Source: Cherax quadricarinatus
Taxonomy: Eukaryota; Arthropoda; Malacostraca; Decapoda; Parastacidae
Length of the DNA stretch: 64,000 nucleotides
Assembly: GCF_038502225.1 (NCBI RefSeq)
Contig: NC_091292.1
Location: forward strand, 46,208,793 to 46,272,792
Direction: 5' to 3'
Shown here: piece after piece, positions 20,328 through 30,427 of the stretch
How the letters are laid out: each line of letters starts with the position of its first letter
How positions within the stretch are numbered: position 1 is the first letter of the stretch
Program-made: the position numbers and the translations under genes
Notes under the pieces: model-generated
Seen by the model: the letters and a program-made list of their open reading frames with translations, nothing else
Databases searched by the model: none
Told to the model about the DNA's origin: nothing

Positions 20328-20755
20328 TTGAGTGAGGTTTGTAGTCTCTGGCCCCTAGACTGTACTCCGTCTGCGATCTTCTTTGCCCTTCCCCAATCTT
20401 CATGACTTTCTACTTGATGGGGTTGAACTCCAGGATCCAGTTGCTAGACCAGGCCTGCAGCCTGTCCAGATCCCTTTGTAGTTCTGCCTGGTACTTATTT
20501 GATTGAATTCTTCTCATCAACTTCACAACATTTGCAAACAATGATACTTCTGAGTCTATTCCTTCCATCACGTCTTTCATAAATACCAGAAGATTGTTGT
20601 TAGTGGTACACATAGTGTCTCTGCTCCCTCTCTCAGAACCCATGGAGAAATGTTATCCTGCCCCATCACCTTTGAGGTATCTAGCTCGCTTAGCTGCCTC
20701 TTCGCCACTTACTGAGTTGTATGTATTGTGTCCAACGCTTGATGGTGTATCCTAC
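20328..20755 (-). pseudogene. LINE family 1, RT palm fragment
   Basis: Minus strand: SERGSRDTMCT (degenerate SPWVLREG...LC region), then a jump to VMEGIDSEVSLFANVVKLMR, where the catalytic FADD is FANV, and LQAWSSNWILEFNPIK, TGA, MKIGEGQRRSQTEYSLG. A one-base loss in a C run near 20357 shifts the frame to ARDYKPHSK. An internal deletion has removed the RT fingers. The LTR retrotransposon at 20756-22477 splits it from its linker at 22478-23105. Confidence 0.75.
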
Positions 20756-20988
20756 TGTTACGGTTCGAATCTTAATCTTTAGCCAGGTTAGTGCACTCCG
20801 TAACAATACACTTCATAGAATGAGAAAATACTTCCAAACTTAGAAATGAAAGGCACAAATAATAGTTACTCAGTCTTTTCTAGTTTCTTTTTATTTAAAA
20901 GCTTAAATACTTTAGATATTCATAAATATCTATTAAATATGACTTTGTCAGAAACTTTCATTCACACAAGAAAATTCTTAAATAAAAT
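20756..20988 (-). repeat. Truncated 3' LTR
   Basis: Matches 21574-21806 with a handful of substitutions (for example tgttacgg versus tgttacag, agaaaata versus agaagata). The remaining roughly 670 bases of LTR are missing. Confidence 0.9.
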
Positions 20989-21535
20989 GTAAATCATAGA
21001 CCCTCTCGAACTCTTCTTTATACAGCAGGTACTGGGATTCCAGTTGCTCTGTTTGCATCTTTATAAGATGTTCCAGACGTTGAAAGTGTTCGAGTGTGAG
21101 AGGAGTCAAAGGTACTGGAGGAGTGGGAGGAGTGTGTCCCTCTAGGTTAAGCTTGGGACGAGCTCCATCTCTGGTCGTCCCCACACGACCAGGGCTAGCT
21201 AATGGGCTCTCATTACACGAATCAGGTGGCACATTGTCCTGAGACATAGCCTCTGCTCCCAAAGTGAGGCCTTCAAATGAAGCCACCAAGTGAGCTACTC
21301 CTAGGGACAAAGATTCCTCCGAAGGTGTCTTGCCATGCGAGTCCAACCTCGGGACAGTGTCAGAGGGCTGAGAAAACAATATGTTCTGTATTATAGAACG
21401 GACGGTACTCGCTGTATAACGAATGTTATAAGAAGCTCCCAAATTTCTAGCCACTTGCCAGCATTGTTGTAGTGGTAAAGTCTTCAGCGTATCTGGAGTC
21501 AAGTCCTTCACCAACTGTGATATGTCACGATCCAT
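20978..21535 (-). CDS. Gag-like N-terminal ORF of the LTR element, truncated
   Basis: Starting at the ATG at 21533-21535 (MDRDISQLVKDLTPD), it has 185 residues. The N-terminal helical part (LKTLPLQQCWQVARNLG, RYTASTVRSIIQNIL) looks like the small helical domain at the start of some Gag proteins. The middle is acidic and low complexity, and includes PTPPVPLTPL. A C-terminal coiled helix follows (EHFQRLEHLIKMQTEQLESQ). No zinc knuckle or capsid homology is present. The last residues and the TAA (20978-20980) come from the 3' LTR, so the protein is cut by the internal deletion. An upstream extension to the GTG at 21572 would read through the primer-binding site, so it is less likely. Confidence 0.55.
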   Translation of the reverse strand: MDRDISQLVKDLTPDTLKTLPLQQCWQVARNLGASYNIRYTASTVRSIIQNILFSQPSDTVPRLDSHGKTPSEESLSLGVAHLVASFEGLTLGAEAMSQDNVPPDSCNESPLASPGRVGTTRDGARPKLNLEGHTPPTPPVPLTPLTLEHFQRLEHLIKMQTEQLESQYLLYKEEFERVYDLHFI

Positions 21536-21553
21536 GGTCAAGAAGTTCAAAGC

Positions 21554-21571
21554 TCCCGGACAGGCCCCCAC
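21554..21571 (-). other. Primer-binding-site-like sequence
   Basis: On the minus strand, 2 bases after the LTR, tgggggcctgtccgggag resembles the tRNA-Pro-type primer site I recall (tgggggctcgtccgggat) with three differences. It supports LTR-element identity and orientation. tRNA assignment is inference. Confidence 0.55.
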
Positions 21572-21573
21572 TT

Positions 21574-22477
21574 GTTACAGTTCGAATCTTAATCTTTAGC
21601 CAGGTTAGTGCACTCCGTAACAATACACTTCATAGAATGAGAAGATACTTCCAAACTTAGAAATGTAAGGCACAAATAATAGTTATTCAGTCTTTTCTAG
21701 TTTCTTTTTATTTAAAAGCTTAAATACTTTAGATATTCATAAATATCTATTAAATATTACTTTGTCAGAAACTTTCATTCACACAAGAAAATTCTTAAAT
21801 AAATGTCAATATGGTTACTACACTTGTTAATGATCAGAGGAATATTACTGCTTCCTCAATAGTGACATTACTTGTACGCAAGTACTTACATTGAGATGTA
21901 ACACTTTCACTGAGTAACTCCCTGGCATATGGAATATATCACAAAGTTCTAAGCTTGACACAGGTCGTCACATCGTAAACTGAGGGTAACAGTATATAAC
22001 TGTCCTCAGACTTCACTTCAGAATAAACCTCAAGCTGGTTCAGGAGTTTCTACAACAGAATTCTCTATCCAAGTGAGAATAAGGTGGAGTACTGGAGGGG
22101 TAGCTCAGTCAATGCACACTGAGTCGGCAGAGAGAGCGAACTGATTTAACACAGTTAATCCCTACATGACATCAACTCGCCAAAGGGGAGAGGGAATAGT
22201 AGGCTAAACTACCCTCCAAGGACATACCTTGTTTCAACTCTTAGCCAGCTGTTACCTACCTACCCAACACATTACTCAAAATACATAAATATATATATAC
22301 ACACATCATGCCCGGGTATATTCCTAAATTAGATAATACATTATAATGTATTATAAACTAATGGAATCTTTAATTTAGCTAATATTAAAGAAACCCCGAG
22401 TATAATATTAAGTGGATAATACATATATAAATTAAATACATATATAAATTAATCTCATTATGACCTTGGTCATAACA
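21574..22477 (-). repeat. 5' LTR, 904 bp
   Basis: Starts tgttacag and ends tcataaca on the + strand, so it has terminal TG...CA in both directions. The inner 233 bases match the truncated 3' LTR. Confidence 0.85.
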
Positions 22478-23105
22478 CCTACCTATCCGTTTTTCTGCAG
22501 TCCCTTCTGTCTCCTCTGAGAACACCTCTTCTTTGAATCTCATGTTGAGCTCCTCACATACTTTGCAGTCGTTTCATGTTATCTTCCCTCCTTCCTACCT
22601 CAGCCTGATTACCTGGTCCTTGACTGTTGTTTTCCTCCTGATGTGGCTGTACAACAGCTTCGGGTTAGATTTGGCTTTTGCCGCTATGTCATTTTCTAAT
22701 TGTCATTTCTGGGTCCTTTGCCGTCTATACTTCTTCCATTCCCTAACACACTTAGTTATGGCCTATCTACACCTTTGGGTGAACCAAGGGATCATCCTGA
22801 TTTTTTATTTATTTCTGTTAACATTTGGTTCAAACTTCTTCTTAACTTTCTTGCATATTGTTGTCACATATTCCATCATCTCGTTTACTGACATCCCTGC
22901 CAGTTCTCTGTCCCACTGAACCCCATACGGGAAATTCTTCATGCCTGTGTATTCCCCTCTCACGTAGTTTGACTTCATTAGTCTTGCCCTTCCTGCTTCA
23001 TTCTCCACTAATAACTCTACTATGTATCCGAAGCTCAGAACCACGTGATCACTGGCCCGAGGGGTTTTTCACATGTGATGTCCTCAATATCTGCACTACT
23101 CAAGG
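22478..23105 (-). pseudogene. LINE family 1, linker between endonuclease and RT
   Basis: Minus strand 23044-22805 is open and encodes LSFGYIVELLVENEAGRARL, MKSNYVRGEYTGMKNF, VQWDRELAGMSVNEMMEYVT and CKKVKKKFEPNVNRNK. I recall this segment as the part after the endonuclease in a decapod CR1-like LINE. Stops follow downstream to 22483. It is continuous with 20755 once the LTR element is removed. Confidence 0.7.
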
Positions 23106-23236
<131 letters not shown>

Positions 23237-23240
<4 letters not shown>

Positions 23241-23669
23241 GTACTCACCTAATTGTACTCATCTAATCGTGGTTGCAGGGGTTGATACTTAGCGCCTGGT
23301 CCTGCCTCTTCACTGAATACTACTAGCTCCTCTCTCTCCCTGCTCCATGAACTTATCATACCTCGTCTTAAAGCTATGTATGGTTCCTGCCTGCACTGCC
23401 TCACTTGCTAGACTATTCCACTTCCTGACTACCCTATGGCTAAACAAATACTTCCTAACATCCCATTCGACTCATTTGAGTCTTCAACTTCCCCTCTCTG
23501 GAACATCCTGTCTCTGTCCACCTTGTCTGTTCCACGCAGTATTTTGTATGTCGTTATCATACACACACCCTATCCTCACCTAACTGTACTCACCTAATTG
23601 TGGTTGCAGGGGTCGAAACTCCCCTCCTGGCCCCTCCTCTTCACTGATTGCTACTAGGTCTTCTCTCTC

Positions 23670-23707
<38 letters not shown>

Positions 23708-24440
23708 TGCTCACCTATTCGTGGTTGCAGGGGTCGATTCATAGTTCCTGGCCCTGCCTCTTCACTATTTGCTGCTAGGTCCACTCTCTCTCTGCTCCGT
23801 GAGCTTTATCAAAGCTCTCCCTGTGTGTGTGTCTGTGTCTGTGTCTGTGTCTGTGTCTGTGTCTGTGTCTGTGTCTCTGTCTCTGTCTGTGTCTGTGTCT
23901 CTGTCTGTGTCTGTGTCTGTGTACTCACGTAATTCACATAGCTGTACTCACCTAATTGTGGTTGCAGGAATCGATTCACTATTAGATCCACTCTCTTCCT
24001 GCTCCATTAGCTTTATCTTTCCTCTTCTTAAAACTATGTATGGATCCTGCCTCCACTACATCACTCCTCCAGACGATTCCATTTTCTGACAACTCTATGA
24101 CTGAAGAAATACTTCTTAACATCCCTGTGATTCGTCTGAGTCTTCAACTCCCAGTTGTGACCCCTTGTTGCTGTGTCCCATCTTTGGAACATTCTGTCTC
24201 TGTTCTCTTTGCCAATTCCTCTCAGTATTTTATATATGCCATTATCATGTCCCCTCTGTCTCTCTCTCTCGCCTGCCCTTCAGTGTCGTCAGATTGATTT
24301 CCCTTAACCTCTCATCGGAGGACACTCCCCATAGCCCCGGTACTAGTCTCGTTTCAAGCCTTTGCACGTTCTCTAGTTTCTTGATGTGGTTGACCAGGTC
24401 CGGCATCGAAATTGGTGCTGCATACTCCAGTATGGGCATG
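23237..24440 (-). repeat. Train of four truncated LINE 3' ends, each tailed by (CA)n
   Basis: The module tactcacctaattgtggttg (+ strand) followed by caggggtcga begins at about 23241 (with a duplicated start), 23576, 23709 and 23933. Each continues for a different length into gcctcttcactg, ctgctccatgagctt and so on. The last is the longest and encodes on the minus strand PILEYAAPISMPDLVNH and VQRLETRLVPGLWGV. (TG)n or (TGTGTC)n lies between successive copies. On the minus strand each is a family 1 3' end with a (CA)n tail. Confidence 0.85.
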
Positions 24441-24454
24441 ACATGAACAATCTA

Positions 24455-24491
24455 GAAAAGGCAATGAAGTAAAATAACTCATTGCCTTTTC
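24455..24491. other. Perfect 13-bp hairpin
   Basis: gaaaaggcaatga (24455-24467) and tcattgccttttc (24479-24491), loop 11. It marks the switch from LINE sequence to PLE-like sequence. Confidence 0.7.
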
Positions 24492-24589
24492 AAGATGCTT
24501 TAATTATTAGGGGTAAAAAATACTTTAAATTTATAATTTAGAGAAAACGAGCTAATAATTGTTCCTATGTACACTATTATTCTTCACTT

Positions 24590-25285
24590 CAAGATAGAGT
24601 TAAACTGTCGGTTTTTTCATCAATGTTTTTGAGAGCTTTACGTATTTGTAGTCCAAAGTTCATAGATGAAGAAATATTCAAAATTTATGAAATAGCTAAT
24701 TAACTAAAATACCCAAGAAACCTAACTGATAAATCTTTTAAAATCCCTAGAAATATTTTTACACTCCGTAAAGGACAACCAACTTTATTCAACTAACAAT
24801 ATGTTGGTTCTCCCTTACCATGAAAACTTGGTTGATATGCCTTTTCTGTTAAAGATTTTTAAGATCAAAGTTGTATTTAAAAATCTTGATACAATAAAAA
24901 ATATTTTTGATAAAGAATTCCCCTCAAAATGCTGATGGATGTGTCTATAAGAATCCATGTAAAAATTTGCAATAAAGTTTATTATGGTGAAACTGGTAAA
25001 AGTCTAGAACTAGTAATAAAAGATCGTAAATATAGCAATAGAACTGGACAAGATTCTAATGTTCTGTTTATTCATGTGAAAGATTTTAACCATCCAATTG
25101 ATTTTAAAAAGGATGAGAAAGTTGTATCAAGCAAGCCCATGGTCGACAGGAATATAATTGAATCTTTTTTCATATAATGCAGTTCTGAAAATAATATGAA
25201 TATTTCTTATGATTTATATAAATTGGATTAATTTATAATAAATACAATTTGGGATGAATTTAATGATACATTAGAGAAGTAAAAA
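24590..25285 (+). pseudogene. Penelope-like element 3' part with GIY-YIG domain
   Basis: Frames show RALRICSPKFIDEEIFKIYE and LKYPRNLTDKSFKIPRNIF (PLE RT thumb), LVLPYHENLVDMPFLLKIF, then DGCVYKNPCKN. One extra base follows near 24968, then CNKVYYGETGKSLE, VLFIHVKDFNHPIDF, VDRNIIESFFI and NMNISYDLYKLD. The YIG-like YYG and the catalytic Glu (NIIES) are intact, but stops and frameshifts inactivate it. The base composition is far more AT-rich than the other PLE copies here, and the sequence is closer to the Asn/Lys-rich PLE type. It is the last feature before the 38-kb array, which begins about 45 bases after it. Confidence 0.75.
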
Positions 25286-28200
25286 ATCCTTAGGTTTGGG
25301 TACAGTATCAAGTGGGTTTCACAGAGTCGAGTGTAGTCACACATGTGTGAGGTGTAGTCTTTTTGTAGTGACCTGATTGTGAGGTGTAGTCTTGTTGTAG
25401 TGACCTGATTGTGAGGTGTAGCCTTGTTGTAGTGACCTGATTGAGAGGTGTAGTCTTGTTGTAGTGACCTGATTGAGACGTGTAGTCTTGTTGTAGTGAC
25501 CTGATTGTGAGGTGTAGTCTTGTTGTAGTGACCTGATTGAGAGGTGTAGTCTTGTTGTAGTGACCTGATTGTGAGGTGTAGTCTTGTTGTGGTGACTTGA
25601 TTGTGATATGTAGTCTTGTTGAAGAGACCTGATTGTGAGGTGTAGTCTTATTGTAGTGACCTGATTGTGAGGTGTAGTCATGTTGTAGTGACCTCATTAT
25701 GAGGAGTAGTCTTGTTGTAGTGACCTGACTATGAGGTGTAGTCTTGTTGTAGTGACCTGATTGTGAGGTGTATTCTTGTTGTAGTGACCTGTTTGTGAGG
25801 TGTAGCATTGTTGTAGTGACCTGATTGTGAGGTGTAGTCTTGTTGTAGTGACCTGATTGTGAGGTGTATTCTTGTTGTAGTGACCTGATTGTGAGGTGTA
25901 GTCTTGTTGTAGTGACCTGATTGTGAGGTGTACTCTTGTTGTAGTGACCTGATTGTGAGGTGTATTCTTGTTGTAGTGACCTGATTGTGAGGTGTAGTCT
26001 TCTTGTAGAGACCTGATTGTGAGGTGTATTCTTCTTGTAGTGACCTGATTGTGAGGTGTATTCTTGTTGTAGTGACCTGATTGTGAGGTGTAGTCTTATT
26101 GTAGTGACCTGATTGTGAGGTGTATTCTTCTTGTAGTGACCTGATTGTGAGGTGTATTCTTGTTGTAGTGACCTGATTGTGAGGTGTAGTCTTGTTGTAG
26201 TGACCTGACTATGAGGTGTAGTCTTGTTGTAGTGACCTGATTGTGAGGTGTATTCTTGTTGTAGTGACCTGTTTGTGAGGTGTAGCATTGTTGTAGTGAC
26301 CTGATTGTGAGGTGTAGTCTTGTTGTAGTGACCTGATTGTGAGGTGTATTCTTGTTGTAGTGACCTGATTGTGAGGTGTAGTCTTGTTGTAGTGACCTGA
26401 TTGTGAGGTGAACTCTTGTTGTAGTGACCTGATTGTGAGGTGTATTCTTGTTGTAGTGACCTGATTGTGAGGTGTAGTCTTCTTGTAGAGACCTGATTGT
26501 GAGGTGTATTCTTCTTGTAGTGACCTGATTGTGAGGTGTATTCTTGTTGTAGTGACCTGATTGTGAGGTGTAGTCTTATTATAGTGACCTGATTGTGAGG
26601 TGTATTCTTCTTGTAGTGACCTGATTGTGAGGTGTATTCTTCTTGTAGTGACCTGATTGTGAGGTGTAGCCTTGTTGTAGTGACCTATTTTGAGGTGAAG
26701 TCTTGTTATAGTGACCTGATTGTGAGGTGTAGTCTTATTGTAGTGACCTGATTGTGAGGTGTATTCTTGTTGTAGTGACCTGATTGTGAGGTGTAGCCTT
26801 GTTGTAGCGACCTGATTGTGAGGTGTAGTCTTCTTGTAGTGACCTGATTGTGAGGTGTGGTCTTGTTGTAGTGACCTGATTGTCAGGTGTAGTCTTGTTG
26901 TAGTGACCTGACTGTGAGGTGAAGTCTTGTTGTAGTGACCTGATCGTGAGGTGTATTCTTGTTGTAGTGACCAGATTGTGAGGTGTAGCCTTGTTGTAGT
27001 GACCTGATTGTGATGTGTAGCCTTGTTGTAGTGACCTCATTGAGAGGTGTATTCTTGTTGTAGTGACCTGATTTGTGAGGTGTAGCCTTGTTGTAGTGAC
27101 CTGATTGTGAGGTGTAGTCTTGTTGTAGTGACCTGATTGTGAGGTGTAGTCTTGTTATAGTGACAAGATTGTGAGGTGTAGTCTTGTTGTAGAGACATGA
27201 TTGTGAGGTATAGTAATGTTGTAGTGACCTCATTATGAGGTGTACTCTTGTTGTAATGACCTGATTGTGAGGTGGAGTCTTGTTGTAGTGACCTGATAAT
27301 GAGGTGTAGACTTGTTATAGAGACCTGATTGTGAGGTGTAGTCTTGCTGTATTGACCTGATTGTGAGGTGTAGTCCTGTTGTAGTGACCTGATTGTGAGG
27401 TGTAGTCTTGTTGTAGTGACCTGATTGTGAGGTGGAGTCTTGTTGTAGTGACCTGATAATGAGGTGTAGACTTGTTATAGAGACCTGATTGTGAGGTGTA
27501 GTCTTGCTGTAGTGACCTGATTGTGAGGTGTAGTCTTGTTGTAGTGACCTGATTGTGAGGTGTAGTCTTGTTAGTTACCTAATTGTGAGGAGTAGTCTTG
27601 TTGTAGTGACTTGATTGTGAGGTGTAGTCTTGTTGTAGTGACTTGATTGTGAGGTGTAGTCTTGTTGTAGAGACCTGATTGTGAGGTGTAGTCTTGTTAG
27701 TGTCATGATTGTGAGGTGTAGTCTTGTTGTAGTGACCTGATTGTCAGGTGTAGTCTTGTTGTAGTGACCTGATTGTGATGTGTAGCCTTGTTGTAGTGAC
27801 CTCATTGAGAGGTGTATTCTTGTTGTAGTGACCTGATTGTGAGGGGTAGCATTGTTGTAGTGACCTGATTGTGAGGTGTAGTCTTGTTGTAGTGACCTGA
27901 TTGTGAGGTGTAGTCTTGTTATAGTGACCAGATTGTGAGGTGTAGTCTTGTTGTAGAGACATGATTGTGAGGTATAGTAATGTTGTAGTGACCTCATTAT
28001 CAGGTGTACTCTTGTTGTAGTGACCTGATTGTGAGGTGGAGTCTTGTTGTAGTGACCTGATAATGAGGTGGAGACTTGTTATAGAGACCTGATTGTGAGG
28101 TGTAGTCTTGCTGTAGTGACCTGATTGTGAGGTGTAGTCCTGTTGTAGTGACCTGATTGTGAGGTGTAGTCTTGTTGTAGTGACCTGATTGTGAGGTGGA

Positions 28201-30427
28201 GTCTTGTTGTAGTGACCTGATAATGAGGTGTAGACTTGTTATAGAGACCTGATTGTGAGGTGTAGTCTTGCTGTAGTGACCTGATTGTGAGGTGTAGTCT
28301 TGTTGTAGTGACCTGATTGTGAGGTGTAGTCTTGTTAGTTACCTAATTGTGAGGAGTAGTCTTGTTGTAGTGACTTGATTGTGAGGTGTAGTCTTGTTGT
28401 ATTGACCTGATTGTGAGGTGTAGTCTTGTTGTAGAGACCTGATTGTGAGGTGTAGTCTTGTTAGTGACATGATTGTGAGGTGTAGTCTTGTTGTAGTGAC
28501 CTGATTGTCAGGTGTAGTCTTGTTGTAGTGACCTGATTGTGAGGTGTAGTGTTTATAGTGACCTGATTGTGAGGTGTAGTCTTGTTGTAGTGACCTGATT
28601 GTGAGGTGTAGTCTTGTTGTAGAGACCTGATTGTGACGTGTAGTCTTGTTAGTTACATGATTGTGAGGTGTAGTCTTGTTGTAGTGACCTGATCGTGAGG
28701 TGTAGTCTTGTTGTAGTGACCTGATTGTGAGGTGTAGTATTGCTCTAGTGACCTGATTGTGAGGTGTACTCTTGTTGTAGTGACATGATTGTGAGGTGTA
28801 GTCTTGCTGTAATGACATGATTGTGAGGTGTAGTCTTGTTGTAGTGACCTGATTGTGAGGTGTAGTCTTGTTGTAGTGACTTGATTGTGATATGTAGTCT
28901 TGTTGAAGAGACCTGATTGTGAGGTGTAGTCTTATTGTAGTGACCTGATTGTGAGGTGTAGTCATGTTGTAGTGACCTCATTATGAGGAGTAGTCTTGTT
29001 GTAGTGACCTGACTATGAGGTGTAGTCTTGTTGTAGTGACCTGTTTGTGATGTGTATTCTTGTTGTAGTGACCTGTTTGTGAGGTGTAGCATTGTTGTAG
29101 TGACCTGATTGTGAGGTGTATTCTTGTTGTAGTGACTTGTTTGTGAGGTGTAGCATTGTTGTAGTGACCTGATTGTGAGGTGTAGTCTTGTTGTAGTGAC
29201 CTGATTGTGAGGTGTATTCTTGTTGTAGTGACCTGATTGTGAGGTGTAGTCTTGTTGTAGTGACCTGATTGTGAGGTGTACTCTTGTTGTAGTGACCTGA
29301 TTGTGAGGAGTATTCTTGTTGCAGTGACCTGATTGTGAGGTGTAGTCTTCTTGTAGAGACCTGATTGTGAGGTGTATTCTTCTTGTAGAGACCTGATTGT
29401 GAGGAGTATTCTTGTTGTAGTGACCTGATTGTGAGGTGTATTCTTGTTGTAGTAACCTGATTGTGAGGTGTAGCCTTGTTGTAGCGACCTGATTGTGAGG
29501 TTTAGTCTTGTTCTAGTGACCTGATTGTGAGGTGTGGTCTTGTTTTAATGACCTGATTGTGAGGTGTAGTCTTGTTGTAGTGACCTGATTGTGAGGTGTA
29601 GTCTTGTTGTAGTGACCTGATCGTGAGGTGTATTCTTGTTGTAGTGACCTGATTGTGAGGTGTAGCCTTGTTGTAGTGACCTGATTGTGAGGTGAAGTCT
29701 TGTTGTAGTGACCTGATTGTGAGGTGTAGTCTTGTTATAGTGACCAGATTGTGAGGTGTAGTCTTGTTGTAGAGACATGATTGTGAGGTATAGTAATGTT
29801 GAAGTGACCTCATTATGAGGTGTAGTCTTGTTGTAGTGACCTGATTGTGAGGTGTAGTCCTGTTGTAGTGACCTGATTGAGAGGTGTAGTCTTGTTGTAG
29901 TGACCTGATTGTGAGGTGGAGTCTTGTTGTAGTGACCTGATAATGAGATGTAGACTTGTTGTAGAGACCTGATTGTGAGGTGTAGTCTTGCTGTAGTGAC
30001 CTGATTGTGAGGTGTAGTCTTGTTGTAGTGACCTGATTGTGAGGTGTAGTCTTATTAGTTACCTGATTGTGAGGAGTACTCTTGTTGTAGTGACCTGACT
30101 GTGAGGTGTATTCTTGTTGTAGTGACCTGATTGTGAGGTGTAGTCTTGTTGTAGAGACCTGATTGTGAGGTGTAGTCTTGTTAGTGACATGATTGTGAGG
30201 TGTAGTCTTGTTGTAGTGACCTGATTGTCAGGTGTAGTCTTGTTGTAGTGACCTGATTGTGAGGTGTGGTCTTGTTTTAGTGACCTGATTGTGAGGTGTA
30301 GTCTTGTTGTAGTGACCTGATTGTGAGGTGTAGTCTTGTTGTAGTGACCTGATCGTGAGGTGTATTCTTGTTGTAGTGACCTGATTGTGAGGTGTAGCCT
30401 TGTTGTAGTGACCTGATTGTGAGGTGA

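Larger units (their letters stand above)
20756..22477 (-). mobile_element. Internally deleted LTR retrotransposon, TSD cctac
   Basis: cctac precedes at 20751-20755 and follows at 22478-22482. Outer ends read tgtta...taaca on the + strand. Order on the minus strand: full 5' LTR (21574-22477), primer-binding-like site, gag-like ORF, then a deletion leading straight into the last 233 bases of the 3' LTR (20756-20988). pol is entirely gone. LTR homology stops at about 20988, where both sides share aataaa-atgt, so microhomology may have joined the break. Confidence 0.85.
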
